This document shows, piece by piece, positions 34,569 to 42,942 of a stretch of 64,000 nt of DNA. Under the pieces are notes generated by a model. It saw only the letters and a list, made by a program, of their open reading frames with translations, had not been told where the DNA came from and did not search any database. How positions within the stretch are numbered: position 1 is the stretch's first letter; each line of letters starts with the position of its first letter. The translations under genes were made by a program, and so were the position numbers. The DNA is taken from contig NZ_CAJIMS010000001.1 of the NCBI RefSeq assembly GCF_905175375.1, positions 1,674,001 to 1,738,000 of the forward strand, in the 5' to 3' direction. This stretch comes from Chryseobacterium aquaeductus (GTDB taxonomy: Bacteria > Bacteroidota > Bacteroidia > Flavobacteriales > Weeksellaceae).

Positions 34569-35453
34569 ATGAAACCATCAACCGACAACCATCAACTAAC
34601 AACTTTTTTAAGAAATGAATTATCTGAAGGAACAATAAAAACCTATCTCTACGAAATAGAAAAGTTTAAAAAACATTACAGAAATCCTGAGAAACTGAGC
34701 TATCAAAATTTAATGGAATATGTAGAATTATTAAGAAAAAACTACAATCCACAAAGTGTAAAAAGAACCATTTATGCGATCAAAAAATACTATGATTATT
34801 TAGTAGAAACAGGAAAGATAAAAATCAATATCGTTGCCAATATCAGGATAAAAGACGGTAAAGAAAATCCAATCCAATTACAGGAATTACTCACGGAAAA
34901 AGAACTACAAAGGCTTTTAGAACCAAGAGAAGAACGTTATCCGATTTTAGAAAAAAGGAATCAAATCATTATAAGCTTACTCGTTAATCAAGCGTTATTG
35001 GTTAGCGATATTGAAAGATTAAAGATTGAAAATTTAGATCTGAAAAATGCAAAGATTAGAATCAGAAAATCAGGAATTACGAACGAAAGAATATTAGAAT
35101 TAAAAGCAGAACAAATATTATTGTTTTATGAATATTTAAAAGAAGAAAGAGAGATTTTAGGCAACAACCGACAACCAAAAACCAACAACTTTCTTTTAGG
35201 AAAACTAGGAACAAAAATTACTGCAGACGATATCAATTATTTAGTATCAACTTACAAGAAAAACTTTACAAAAAAACTTACATCAATCACCATCAGACAA
35301 AGTGTTATCAAACTGAAATTAGACCAGGGCGAAAACCTGAGAAAAGTACAATATTTTGCAGGGCACAAAAATGCAGATACAACAGAAAAATACAGAGAAA
35401 CAGGAATTAATGCGTTACAAACAGCAATCAATCAATATCATCCAATCAAGTAA
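34569..35453 (+). CDS. Tyrosine recombinase-like protein with an altered active site (copy B)
   Basis: The 294-residue protein is identical to 17199-18083. The intact frame with the same active-site changes (Leu144, missing HxxR histidine) in a second copy argues that these are fixed features of the protein, though the two copies are too recent to be independent evidence. Confidence 0.8.
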   Translation: MKPSTDNHQLTTFLRNELSEGTIKTYLYEIEKFKKHYRNPEKLSYQNLMEYVELLRKNYNPQSVKRTIYAIKKYYDYLVETGKIKINIVANIRIKDGKENPIQLQELLTEKELQRLLEPREERYPILEKRNQIIISLLVNQALLVSDIERLKIENLDLKNAKIRIRKSGITNERILELKAEQILLFYEYLKEEREILGNNRQPKTNNFLLGKLGTKITADDINYLVSTYKKNFTKKLTSITIRQSVIKLKLDQGENLRKVQYFAGHKNADTTEKYRETGINALQTAINQYHPIK

Positions 35454-35703
35454 AAAAATGGAAGTCGGACTCCGACCGCTTGCATTTTGAATAATATCCC
35501 GCCCCACCGCTAAAAAAAGACATTTTCCTCCAAAGCTTGTCCGAAGCTTTTCCAACGCTTTAATGCCACAGCAAATTACATAATCGACATTATACGCAAA
35601 TTGCCAACGCAAAACCGTTGCCTTCCACTCCGCTGAAGCTTCGTTACTGGCAAACCAGCACCATCTTTGCCTATAATGTGAGATTATGCAAAATGCTTTC
35701 CTT
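35454..35703. repeat. Hairpin-rich non-coding DNA, right end of the duplicated module (copy B)
   Basis: Same as 18084-18333 apart from two adjacent bases (TT instead of AC in the second CGAAGCTT stretch). Identity with copy A ends at 35703, directly after AAATGCTTTCCTT. Confidence 0.6.
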
Positions 35704-36143
35704 TGTTCCGTTTTTGAAAAAAACTCCACAGCAACCGCTTTTAGCCACCCGCTTTTCCCGAATCTTTCCAGCCCAAGAAAAAGACTTTTTTGCCAACGCT
35801 TCCCGCCCGTTCAAAGGAAAAAATGCGCCACCGCTCCGAAAGTCCTTCGATTGAAATTTTGTCTATAAAACACGGAAATATTAAAATGTGGATAAAGCCG
35901 AAGCTTTTCCCAGCACCATTTTACCCACATTTTAACATTTTACAACAACAGCGACAACGGAAAAACGACGATTATTTTTTTCAATTGAAATAAAAAATGT
36001 TGCGAAAAAAATCTACAAGAATTTATTTTTTCAACTGAAAAAGAAATATTACTTTTGAAACAGCGAGCAAGCGAAGACGTTCACAGTGTAAAGCCTCGCG
36101 CGAGAAGAAGTTGAGTAGGAAGTTTTGGGAAATGTGAGCGGGA
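35704..36143. other. Variable non-coding stretch leading to the second orphan tip
   Basis: No gene seen. It is differently composed from the unit A stretch but ends the same way: TTTTTTTCAATTGAAAT, a -7-like TACTTTTG at 36050-36057, CAGCGAGCAAGCGAAGACG, CACAGTGTAAAGCCTCGC, then TGAGCGGGATT. This shared ~100-base lead-in marks a common upstream boundary of the tip cassettes. Confidence 0.5.
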
Positions 36144-37046
36144 TTGTACAATTACAAGTACAACGGCAAGGAACTTCAGGAAACGGGAATGTATGATTAC
36201 GGTGCAAGATTTTATATGCCTGATATTGGAAGATGGGGTGTTGTGGATCCGCTGGCGGAGATAGGTAGACGTTGGTCACCTTATACCTATGCACTTGATA
36301 ATCCAATACGTTTTATCGACCCTGATGGGATGTGGCCATATCCAGTAACTACACGTTCTTTTGCTCCATTTCCAACATTTGGTGGAGGGTTTTCGGGAGA
36401 CAGTAGAGGGTATTCTACTTCTAGAGATGTTACATCAAGACTCTCTCATAGTTATGTAATGAATACAGACAATCATACTTATACTAATTATGGAGCAACT
36501 TCAAGTCCTTCTTCGCATCCTCATTTAGGGACTGCTACTGCAACGAATGATGTTGGAAATATAAGTAATGCGGTATACACAACAAATACAGATGGAAGTA
36601 CAACTACATCTTGGACAGCTAAAATGGCAGGGTCTAATCCATTAACTCCAAGTTTAGTTACTCCGTCTATTGATGTTACTACAAATTTTAGCTTAACTGA
36701 AAATAAAACAGCAGGAACATTAGGCGTAAGTGTAACTCAGACTGGTGATGCTTTTCCTTCCGCCGAAACTATGATTGGTGATACTGCGGGAAATCAATTA
36801 ATGGTAGGTGTTAGCCCTGCGGTAGGAAATCCTATTGTAAATTTATTTGGAGATAGCAATCGTCCAATGATGTCAAATAACTTTACAGTTACAATGGACG
36901 AAAATGGTGTATTTACAGGAGTACAGCAAGGAGATAAAACATACTCTGTTGGTGATTGGAATAAAATGTATGAATCATCAAACACTGTTAAGATACCAGA
37001 GCAACAATATTTGCCTGATGCATCCGGCGCTCCAGTACCTCGTTAA
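36144..37046 (+). pseudogene. Orphan RHS C-terminal tip cassette (unit B), tip of unknown type
   Basis: TTG at 36144 opens [19 protein letters not shown], continuing through [11 protein letters not shown] to IDPDGMW, then a ~235-residue tip. An in-frame TGA lies just upstream. The tip is Ser/Thr/Gly/Asn-rich (repeated [21 protein letters not shown]) and ends [19 protein letters not shown] through [10 protein letters not shown] see no catalytic motif. Without signal peptide or RHS shell it is expected to be silent, usable only after recombination with a full RHS gene through the shared core segment. A membrane-protein gene follows after 14 bases. Confidence 0.7.
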
Positions 37047-37060
37047 AAATTAATAAGAAT

Positions 37061-37450
37061 ATGAAATTATTATATACAAATTGGATAAATATTGTTGGAG
37101 TCTTTATAGTATCATTTTTGTTTACCGCAATATTTGACTCTTTAGACCCAAATGTTTCAAGAAATTTTTATCAAGCAGTCATTGCTTCTCTAATAGGTAT
37201 CCTTCTTTATGGAATGTTATTTTGGATTTGCTTTATCATTGCATTGATTATTTTGGATTTATTTTTAATCGTTTTCAATCAGAAACATTTAGAAATCAAA
37301 CTGTTTTTAGAATGGATTATAATAAGTTCCCCTTTTATTTATTGGGCAATAAAATATCCTGAACAAAGAGCTTTATATATAGTTGCTGTAGCTACATTTT
37401 TTATTACGCAACTCTTAAGAAGAGGATTAATAAGCAAAGCCACTCTGTAA
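37061..37450 (+). CDS. Small membrane protein, candidate immunity partner of the second orphan tip; 3' end cut by an IS
   Basis: The 129-residue product has about four hydrophobic segments (~8-26, ~42-70, ~84-98, ~105-120). No family recognised. It follows the orphan tip directly, the immunity position. A membrane-spanning partner would fit a membrane-acting tip (speculative). The last codon and stop (CTG TAA) lie in the terminal repeat of the IS3 element that starts at 37446, so the original C-terminus is probably replaced. Confidence 0.55.
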   Translation: MKLLYTNWINIVGVFIVSFLFTAIFDSLDPNVSRNFYQAVIASLIGILLYGMLFWICFIIALIILDLFLIVFNQKHLEIKLFLEWIIISSPFIYWAIKYPEQRALYIVAVATFFITQLLRRGLISKATL

Positions 37451-37622
37451 GTCTCCCCGAACGTTGGACAGAATTATACCCTCATTTTGTTTTGCAAAAC
37501 TATAAAATATTTCATTCTGTTGTTGATGTTGGCAAAATTTGTTGAAAAGGAGAAAACTCGGTGTTGGGATTACCGTCTGACGAGTTTTCCTTTTTCAACA
37601 AATACTGCATTGGAGATAGGTT

Positions 37623-38405
37623 TCACAAGCTTTCATGAGGTCTGTTATTATTGTAATGCTCCATCCAATCAGAAGTTATTTCCCGTACTTCTATCAAATT
37701 ATTGAAGATTCTTGCATCCAGAACCTCCGTCCTATAGCTTCTGTTGAACCTTTCAATAAAAGCATTCTGAACAGGTTTTCCCGGTTGAATGTACCGAATT
37801 TCAATTCTGTGTTTATGACACCAACTCGTGAAAACAGAACTCGTAAACTCGGGACCATTATCTGTTCGTATTGCTTTCGGTTTTCCTCTTTCCTTTACAA
37901 TCCATTCCAATAGATCGGTCATATGCATTGCTCCAATGGAAAGCCCAACTTCAATCCAAATCGATTCTCTGTTATAATCATCAATAATGTTCAACGTTCT
38001 GAATCGTCTTGAGTTAAACAAAGAATCACTCATAAAGTCCATACTCCAAACTTCATTGTATTTTTCAGGAACTTCCAAGTTTTGTCTTTCTCTTGAAGCA
38101 AGTCTTCTCCTGCTTTTTCTCAAAATATTCAGTCCCAGTTTCTTGTAAACTCTATATACTTTCTTATGATTCCAACCAAAACCCTCATTACGAAGACTGT
38201 GAAACATTTTCTTGAATCCATAGCTGGGATGCTTTTCAGAAAGATGATTCAGGCAATCAATTACGTCCGTATCATCTTTTCTTTTGGGATGATAGTAATA
38301 GCTGCTTCGCTCCAAATTCAAAGATTTACACGCCTGCCGAATGTTCATCGGATATTCCGAAACTAGATAAGTGACCACTTCCCGTTTTGTGGCAGGCTTT
38401 ACCAC
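37623..38405 (-). CDS. IS3-family transposase orfB (DDE), truncated by a premature stop
   Basis: The 260-residue frame has an HTH_21-like start (YPMNIRQACKSLNLERSSYY) and the rve core with Asp in VWSMDFMSD, Asp in RTDNGPEF and Glu in NAFIERFNRSYRTEVLD. It ends at RPHESL because of a TGA; the remnant copy at 20320 has GGA here and continues for over 30 residues. The GTG start coincides with the frameshift site, so the real product is probably an orfAB fusion. The nonsense change removes the end of the catalytic domain and may inactivate the copy. Confidence 0.85.
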   Translation of the reverse strand: MVKPATKREVVTYLVSEYPMNIRQACKSLNLERSSYYYHPKRKDDTDVIDCLNHLSEKHPSYGFKKMFHSLRNEGFGWNHKKVYRVYKKLGLNILRKSRRRLASRERQNLEVPEKYNEVWSMDFMSDSLFNSRRFRTLNIIDDYNRESIWIEVGLSIGAMHMTDLLEWIVKERGKPKAIRTDNGPEFTSSVFTSWCHKHRIEIRYIQPGKPVQNAFIERFNRSYRTEVLDARIFNNLIEVREITSDWMEHYNNNRPHESL

Positions 38406-38668
38406 TTTTTTGAGAGTACGTCTTTCAGTGCTTCATGTTCCAGACTAAGATTGGCAAACATCTTTTTCAAGCGATTATTCTCTGATTCCAGTTCTTTAAT
38501 TTTTGCCAATTCTTTGGTAGAATTAATCCCGCTGAATTTCTTTTTCCAATCGTGCAAAGTCTGATAATGGAATCCATATTTCCGAGACAATTCTTTGGCA
38601 GTTTGCCCCGTCTCATACTCCTTTAAAATAGCCAAAATTTGGCTGTCTGTAAATTTGCTCGTTCTCAT
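38399..38668 (-). CDS. IS3-family transposase orfA (HTH protein)
   Basis: This 89-residue protein has a helix-turn-helix start (FTDSQILAILKEYETGQTAK, SRKYGFHYQTLHDWKKKF) and a leucine-zipper-like helix (ELESENNRLKKMFANLSLEHEAL). It binds the IS ends and inhibits or forms part of the transposase. It overlaps orfB by 7 bases in the -1 frame. Confidence 0.9.
   Translation of the reverse strand: MRTSKFTDSQILAILKEYETGQTAKELSRKYGFHYQTLHDWKKKFSGINSTKELAKIKELESENNRLKKMFANLSLEHEALKDVLSKKW
38405..38411 (-). other. Programmed -1 frameshift site of the IS3 element
   Basis: On the minus strand the end of orfA reads tcA AAA AAG TGG TAA. A AAA AAG is the classical IS3 slippery heptamer, and a -1 shift joins orfA directly to the VVKPATK start of orfB. 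Confidence 0.75.
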
Positions 38669-38872
38669 AACCTAAAATTAATCGTTTTTTCTTAATAACT
38701 TTAGGGTTATAAAATGTCCAGTTTTTGGGGAGACTTACAATTTAACAATTAATGAATCCATATTTTTGAAAGCTAGAAAATTAGGTGCTATTCTGTTTTG
38801 AAAAATGAGGTAATGAAAAACGATGACATCCATAAAGCTTCAAAATTCCAACCCCATAATTTATAGTTTCCA

Positions 38873-40228
38873 TCAACAATCAGCCATCGCTTGTAAATAA
38901 CATTTACGCGACTGCTTTAAAAGCCTTACAGCAGTAATTCTATTGGTTTCCAACCTTTTCTGTCTGGCTTCGGCAAGGTAGGGTCTTGTACCTTTGATTT
39001 CAGGATTGAGATGAACTTCATCGGGAGTATAAAGTTCGTGAGCATAATGTGGGCGTTCAGAATTAAAATCCTGAACAAAATGATGAAGTTCTTGTGCGAA
39101 AGTTCTTTCAAAAATTTCTTTGCTTCTGAAATACTTGCTTTTCATAGTCTTGAAAGGATTTTCCACCATATTGTTGGAAAAGGTCACATCTTTTAAAGCA
39201 ATCTTTTTATCAATATTGACTTGGCAATCTTTGATAAAATCGTGAACGGTCTTGTTGTTGTTTTCTGAACCACCATCAACTATTAGATTCAGTGAGGGGT
39301 ACTTTTCGCTAATTTCTTTAACTTTATTGCTTCCACTTAAGCTCATTTCGAATTGTTCTTCGGTAGCTCTTCTCAAACTTTTTACCCGAATAGCCGCAGA
39401 TAATTTCTTGGAATAATCGTAGGCAAGAATCTTTCTAGAAAAATTATCCACCACGGTGTAAATGTAGAACTTCACATTATCTGCCGTGATGTATTGGGAA
39501 ACATCCATATGCCAGATTTCATTCGGTCGGGTTGCACGAACAGAGACTTCCTTCCTTTTAGCTTTGTAGTTTTTTCGGGTAACATTCAGCTTGAGCATCC
39601 TGGCATAATGATACCAAGTGGTTCTAGACATCGAAACCTTTCCCAATCTTACTGCTTTTGCCCAAACTGCTGAACTCGACCAAGATAGGTATTTTTTTCT
39701 CAAAAGCATTTTTTTAAGTTCTAGCAGTTCTTTGTAAGAAACTTGGTTGGGTTTTCGCTGGAAACAAATTCCTATGGGAGAGTTTTTGCATCCTGCCTGA
39801 TAGAACGCTTTCATCTGTCCATAGGAGATAGCGTTAAGAAAGAAAAACTTGTAAAAAATAGATTTATCCACAAAATCTGGAAGTCTTTCCATAAGATGAA
39901 CCACCAAATCACGATTTTGTTTGATGAACATTTTCATTTTATTTCTTCCAATGAAGTTGATGAGAACAATATACAGTCGGCAAAGCGAAAAGTAAGCGGA
40001 AGTGAGTAAACGAAGTTTTTCGTCGAGGATTAATTTGATGTTTTCCAAATCGCCGTCAATCTTATGGGCAAATTCGCTACCAAGATATTTATCACTTGGT
40101 GTTTGCCTCCACTGGAAATAGGTTGATCTTGGAATATCTTTTGTAAATGTTTTGGGAAGCAATTGTTCTTCCAGTCCTAAAGAATAACAAATTTTAACCT
40201 GTGAATGGTAGGAATTATATTTTGCCAT
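38873..40228 (-). CDS. DDE integrase-core transposase
   Basis: This 451-residue protein has a C-terminal rve domain with Asp242 (IWHMDVSQY), Asp318 (LIVDGGSEN) and Glu356 (SNNMVENPFK), the DDE triad, followed by ERPHYAHELYTPDE. The N-terminal half is helical with an HTH-like stretch (~165-215). It appears complete. I could not recognise terminal inverted repeats, so the boundaries of the element are not called. It lies between the IS3 copy and the island integrase and probably came in as a separate insertion. Confidence 0.8.
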   Translation of the reverse strand: MAKYNSYHSQVKICYSLGLEEQLLPKTFTKDIPRSTYFQWRQTPSDKYLGSEFAHKIDGDLENIKLILDEKLRLLTSAYFSLCRLYIVLINFIGRNKMKMFIKQNRDLVVHLMERLPDFVDKSIFYKFFFLNAISYGQMKAFYQAGCKNSPIGICFQRKPNQVSYKELLELKKMLLRKKYLSWSSSAVWAKAVRLGKVSMSRTTWYHYARMLKLNVTRKNYKAKRKEVSVRATRPNEIWHMDVSQYITADNVKFYIYTVVDNFSRKILAYDYSKKLSAAIRVKSLRRATEEQFEMSLSGSNKVKEISEKYPSLNLIVDGGSENNNKTVHDFIKDCQVNIDKKIALKDVTFSNNMVENPFKTMKSKYFRSKEIFERTFAQELHHFVQDFNSERPHYAHELYTPDEVHLNPEIKGTRPYLAEARQKRLETNRITAVRLLKQSRKCYLQAMADC

Positions 40229-40304
40229 AAATTATCATTTGTATATGGCAAAAATAGGAAAAGGATACAAATTTTTAAAATCAGACTGGCAATGATCCAC
40301 CAAG

Positions 40305-41513
40305 CTAAAAATCAATCACCGCATCCAACGCATCATCTACATCCTTGTTGATAAAGTTCGCTTGGTAATTTACCGTGGTGGTGATAGAGGAGTGGCGATA
40401 GAGTTTCTGAAGCATCTGAATTGAAATCTTATCACCCGAGATATTTCCAAAGGTGTGTCTTGAAATATGCATTGTGATATTCTTGTTGATTTTTGCCAGT
40501 TTGGCAATCCGTTTCAGATATTTGTTCAACGTTCTGTTGGCATTTCTAATAGCTGCCAATACCGCTTTATAATCTTTTTCATCAACGCCTTTCAATTCAG
40601 GGAAAACGTAACCACCATTCAATGCTTTGTAGGGCTCATAATAGGAAAGAATCGTTAAAACTTTGTCAGGAATCTTTAAAGAAACCACTTTTTGATTTTT
40701 GTTCATTCTATAACGTAATCTACCGTCTTGAATATCTTCCCATTTGGTTTCCAAGACATCGGCAACTCTTATTCCTGCGAGATAAAAACTTAGCAACCAA
40801 ACATTCCGTGTATGCCATTCTTTAGAGCCAACTGCTAAATCCAATTGTTCAATCGCCAAGACCTCCTCTTGCGTTAAGCCAATCTTAATAGATTCCGGAA
40901 ATTTGATTTGTATTTTATCTTTACCAAACGGATAATTCTTATTGTCAATAATTCCTTCTTTGATCGCTGAATTGTAGATGGTACGTATCACAATCAAGTG
41001 GTTCACAATCGTGCGGTCAGAAATTTCTCTTTCTGCTTTTAGATACGATTGATACGCTTTGAGTAGAGGAACATCAATTTGTTCAATCGGAAACTTTTTG
41101 CATTTTAAAAAATCTCTAAAATGAGTTACCCTTGGTTTTTCTGCGGAGAGTTGGTTGTACTTTTTAAGCTTTTCCAGGTTAGCAAGATATTCTTCCGCAA
41201 TAGCAAAGAAGTCGTTTCCTTTGTTGATGATTCTTTTTCGGATGGCTTTTACCGATACGTTCTTGTCAGAAGCGTCCATCTCAATTAACTTTCCTCCTGC
41301 TTCGGTAATTCTTTTAGTGATAAGATTGTTAAGACGTACAGCATTGGGATGAGATTTTCTTACTTTTTTGTGCTTCTCGTCCCAGTCTTCCATCTTAATG
41401 TAATATCCCAAAGCGACAAAAGTGGATTTTCGTTCTTTAGTTATCCGAATATAGATGGGATATTCTCCTTTTGCATTCGGCTTTTTTCGTAAAATTGCGG
41501 TAATTGATGACAT
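40305..41513 (-). CDS. Tyrosine integrase of the genomic island (Bacteroidetes type)
   Basis: The 402-residue protein has an N-terminal arm-binding domain (SSITAILRKKPNAKGEYPIY, ~1-85), a SAM-like core-binding domain (~100-195) and a catalytic domain (~210-402). Catalytic residues: Arg249 (AGIRVADVLE), His349 and Arg352 (HISRH), His374 (YRHSS) and Tyr383 (NYQANF). This is the layout of integrases of phages, ICEs and islands in Bacteroidetes. It points away from a tRNA-Leu fragment ~215 bases upstream, the typical position next to the attachment site. A diverged remnant of the same gene is at 20859-20956. Confidence 0.9.
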   Translation of the reverse strand: MSSITAILRKKPNAKGEYPIYIRITKERKSTFVALGYYIKMEDWDEKHKKVRKSHPNAVRLNNLITKRITEAGGKLIEMDASDKNVSVKAIRKRIINKGNDFFAIAEEYLANLEKLKKYNQLSAEKPRVTHFRDFLKCKKFPIEQIDVPLLKAYQSYLKAEREISDRTIVNHLIVIRTIYNSAIKEGIIDNKNYPFGKDKIQIKFPESIKIGLTQEEVLAIEQLDLAVGSKEWHTRNVWLLSFYLAGIRVADVLETKWEDIQDGRLRYRMNKNQKVVSLKIPDKVLTILSYYEPYKALNGGYVFPELKGVDEKDYKAVLAAIRNANRTLNKYLKRIAKLAKINKNITMHISRHTFGNISGDKISIQMLQKLYRHSSITTTVNYQANFINKDVDDALDAVIDF

Positions 41514-41607
41514 AACAAAATGTTTAATATACCGCTAAATTAGCTATAAGAATAGGCACAGGCAACTTAACCCTAGGGTTATTTAAGCTAAAGTTTCTTA
41601 AATTATG

Positions 41608-41627
41608 GGTACAACATAGGTACAACA
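41608..41627. promoter_or_regulatory. Possible integrase arm-type binding sites
   Basis: GGTACAACA occurs twice, 11 bases apart (41608 and 41619), between the integrase start and the tRNA fragment. One helical-turn spacing fits binding by one protein on the same face. A palindrome AACCCTAGGGTT lies ~40 bases to the left. Confidence 0.4.
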
Positions 41628-41728
41628 AATGGTAGTTTTTACTGGTTTATCTTGGTTTATGATGGAAGTCATAATTGCGATAAATGCCCTAAAATAAGCC
41701 ATTGTACGATATTTAAAACCAATATTCA

Positions 41729-41786
41729 TAGGACTTAAAATCCTGTATCCGCAAGGATGTACGGGTTCAAGTCCCGTCTGGGGTAC
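41729..41786 (+). tRNA. 3' fragment of tRNA-Leu(UAA): attachment site at the island's right end
   Basis: The sequence folds as an anticodon arm TAGGA-CTTAAAA-TCCTG (anticodon TAA), a long variable arm ATCC-GCAA-GGAT and a T-arm ACGGG-TTCAAGT-CCCGT, then the acceptor 3' strand CTGGGGT. The 5' acceptor strand and D-arm are absent upstream, so it is not a complete gene. Such partial tRNA copies mark att sites of integrative elements. The intact gene should lie at the other end of the island, outside this window. Confidence 0.8.
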
Positions 41787-41788
41787 TT

Positions 41789-41825
41789 AAAAAGACTGTT
41801 AATCATTGATTAGCAGTCTTTTTTG
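41789..41825 (+). terminator. Terminator following the tRNA-Leu fragment
   Basis: AAAAGACTG pairs with CAGTCTTTT and the stem continues almost to an ATT loop; a T run follows. It sits where a native tRNA terminator would, supporting that chromosome-side DNA starts here. Confidence 0.85.
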
Positions 41826-42061
41826 TTTTTAATGAGTTCATTAAGAATCATACAGATGAGTCTTTCTAGATTTTATTGCATTTGTGAGATTTCATTTATT
41901 TCAGAAAGTAATTATTTTTGTGAAATATCACTGATATAATACCTTTTTATCTACCGCTATCAGACATTAGTAGTAAATATTAAATTTTTTAAAACATATC
42001 CATATATAAACAATTTCATTTATTTTAGCTGTCGCAATTTTGCAAGGTTTTTATATTTAAT
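41826..42061. other. Intergenic, nothing recognised
   Basis: AT-rich DNA between the tRNA terminator and the next gene. I see no RNA gene and no convincing -33/-7 pair. Confidence 0.4.
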
Positions 42062-42787
42062 ATGATAAATAAAATTTTTACTCTTACTTTATTATTTATT
42101 TCAGGCTGTATCAATGCACAAGTTTTATACGAATATCCTAAAGATCAAGACTTTTACGAAGGTGGAAGAAAAAGCTTTTATAATGAGATTCAGGAAACTG
42201 TTGTTAAAAATAATGTAAAGCCCTGCGAGAAAACTGAAGCATTACTTATGAGATTTATTGTTTATCCTGATAATAAAGTGAGATATGTCGCTGACGCTGA
42301 CGTAAATGCCGTAGAAAACAATAAATGTCTAAAAAGTAAAGTGCTCGATTTAATAAAAAATACAAATAAATGGAAGCCTGCAGAAGTGAACGGAACAAAG
42401 ACAGCTGCGATGTTTTGTGCTCTTTTTTCGGATGATTTGTTATTTAAAAAACAGTTAGACGAAGAGGATTTTTCTAAACCAGTTTACATGCATAAGGATA
42501 AGGAAAGCGACATTATGAAGTTTAGAGAAAATTTTATAAAGTGCTTTGATGTAAATGGTTATCGACCTAATGGAAATTACTCTTTCAAAATAAATTTTGA
42601 TGTAGATACCAATGGTGATACAGGTTTTTTTTATATAGAAAATCAATCCAACTTACCTGCGTTTAATGAGATGGTTGTAAAATGTGCGTCTAATACAAAA
42701 AAATCACACTGGAAACCAGCCTACTTCAAGGGAGTGCCAGTAAAACAGTTTTTTAAGATGCCAATAAAATTTGCAGATAATAATTAA
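42062..42787 (+). CDS. Secreted TonB C-terminal-domain-like protein
   Basis: The 241-residue protein has a signal peptide (MINKIFTLTLLFISGCINAQ; the Cys could also be a lipobox). Two similar halves follow. Each has a strand-rich stretch and a 'W+PA...G..V' motif typical of TonB C-terminal domains: residues ~60-125 (KWKPAEVNGTKTAAMF) and ~170-235 (HWKPAYFKGVPVKQFFKMPIKF). Such proteins in flavobacteria are often single-domain periplasmic relatives of TonB without the membrane anchor. Function unknown. Stands alone upstream of miaB. Confidence 0.6.
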   Translation: MINKIFTLTLLFISGCINAQVLYEYPKDQDFYEGGRKSFYNEIQETVVKNNVKPCEKTEALLMRFIVYPDNKVRYVADADVNAVENNKCLKSKVLDLIKNTNKWKPAEVNGTKTAAMFCALFSDDLLFKKQLDEEDFSKPVYMHKDKESDIMKFRENFIKCFDVNGYRPNGNYSFKINFDVDTNGDTGFFYIENQSNLPAFNEMVVKCASNTKKSHWKPAYFKGVPVKQFFKMPIKFADNN

Positions 42788-42848
42788 AATTTCTGTTAAT
42801 CATTTTCTTAATCAATATTGATTTCTGCCATTCTGTCACAATATTTTG

Positions 42849-42856
42849 TATCTTTG
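42849..42856 (+). promoter_or_regulatory. -7 element of the miaB promoter
   Basis: TATCTTTG fits TAnnTTTG, 87 bases before the miaB start. No TTG at the usual distance; a CTGCCATTCTGTCAC motif lies ~20 bases upstream of it and could be an activator site. Confidence 0.45.
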
Positions 42857-42942
42857 CAAACTTAATTTGTTTAAAGTTATAAAAGTTTTAGGTTCAAATA
42901 TTGACCATAAAGCATTAAACTTTAGATATTAAACATACTATC

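Larger units (their letters stand above)
37446..38739 (-). mobile_element. IS3-family insertion sequence, full length (1294 bp)
   Basis: Ends are TGTAAGTCTCCCC...TGGACA (left) and its imperfect inverse at 38717-38739. It carries orfA and orfB in the classical overlapping arrangement. I see no matching target-site duplication (ACTC left, ATTT right), so one flank may have been rearranged. A 530-bp remnant of the same element is at 20254-20783. Confidence 0.85.

Noticed and set aside
38739..38872. Search for terminal inverted repeats of the transposase at 38873-40228
   Set aside because: No matching ends found by eye on either side, so no element boundaries are reported.
41729..41786. Complete tRNA-Leu gene
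   Set aside because: The 5' acceptor strand and D-arm cannot be found upstream; only the anticodon-to-3' part is present.
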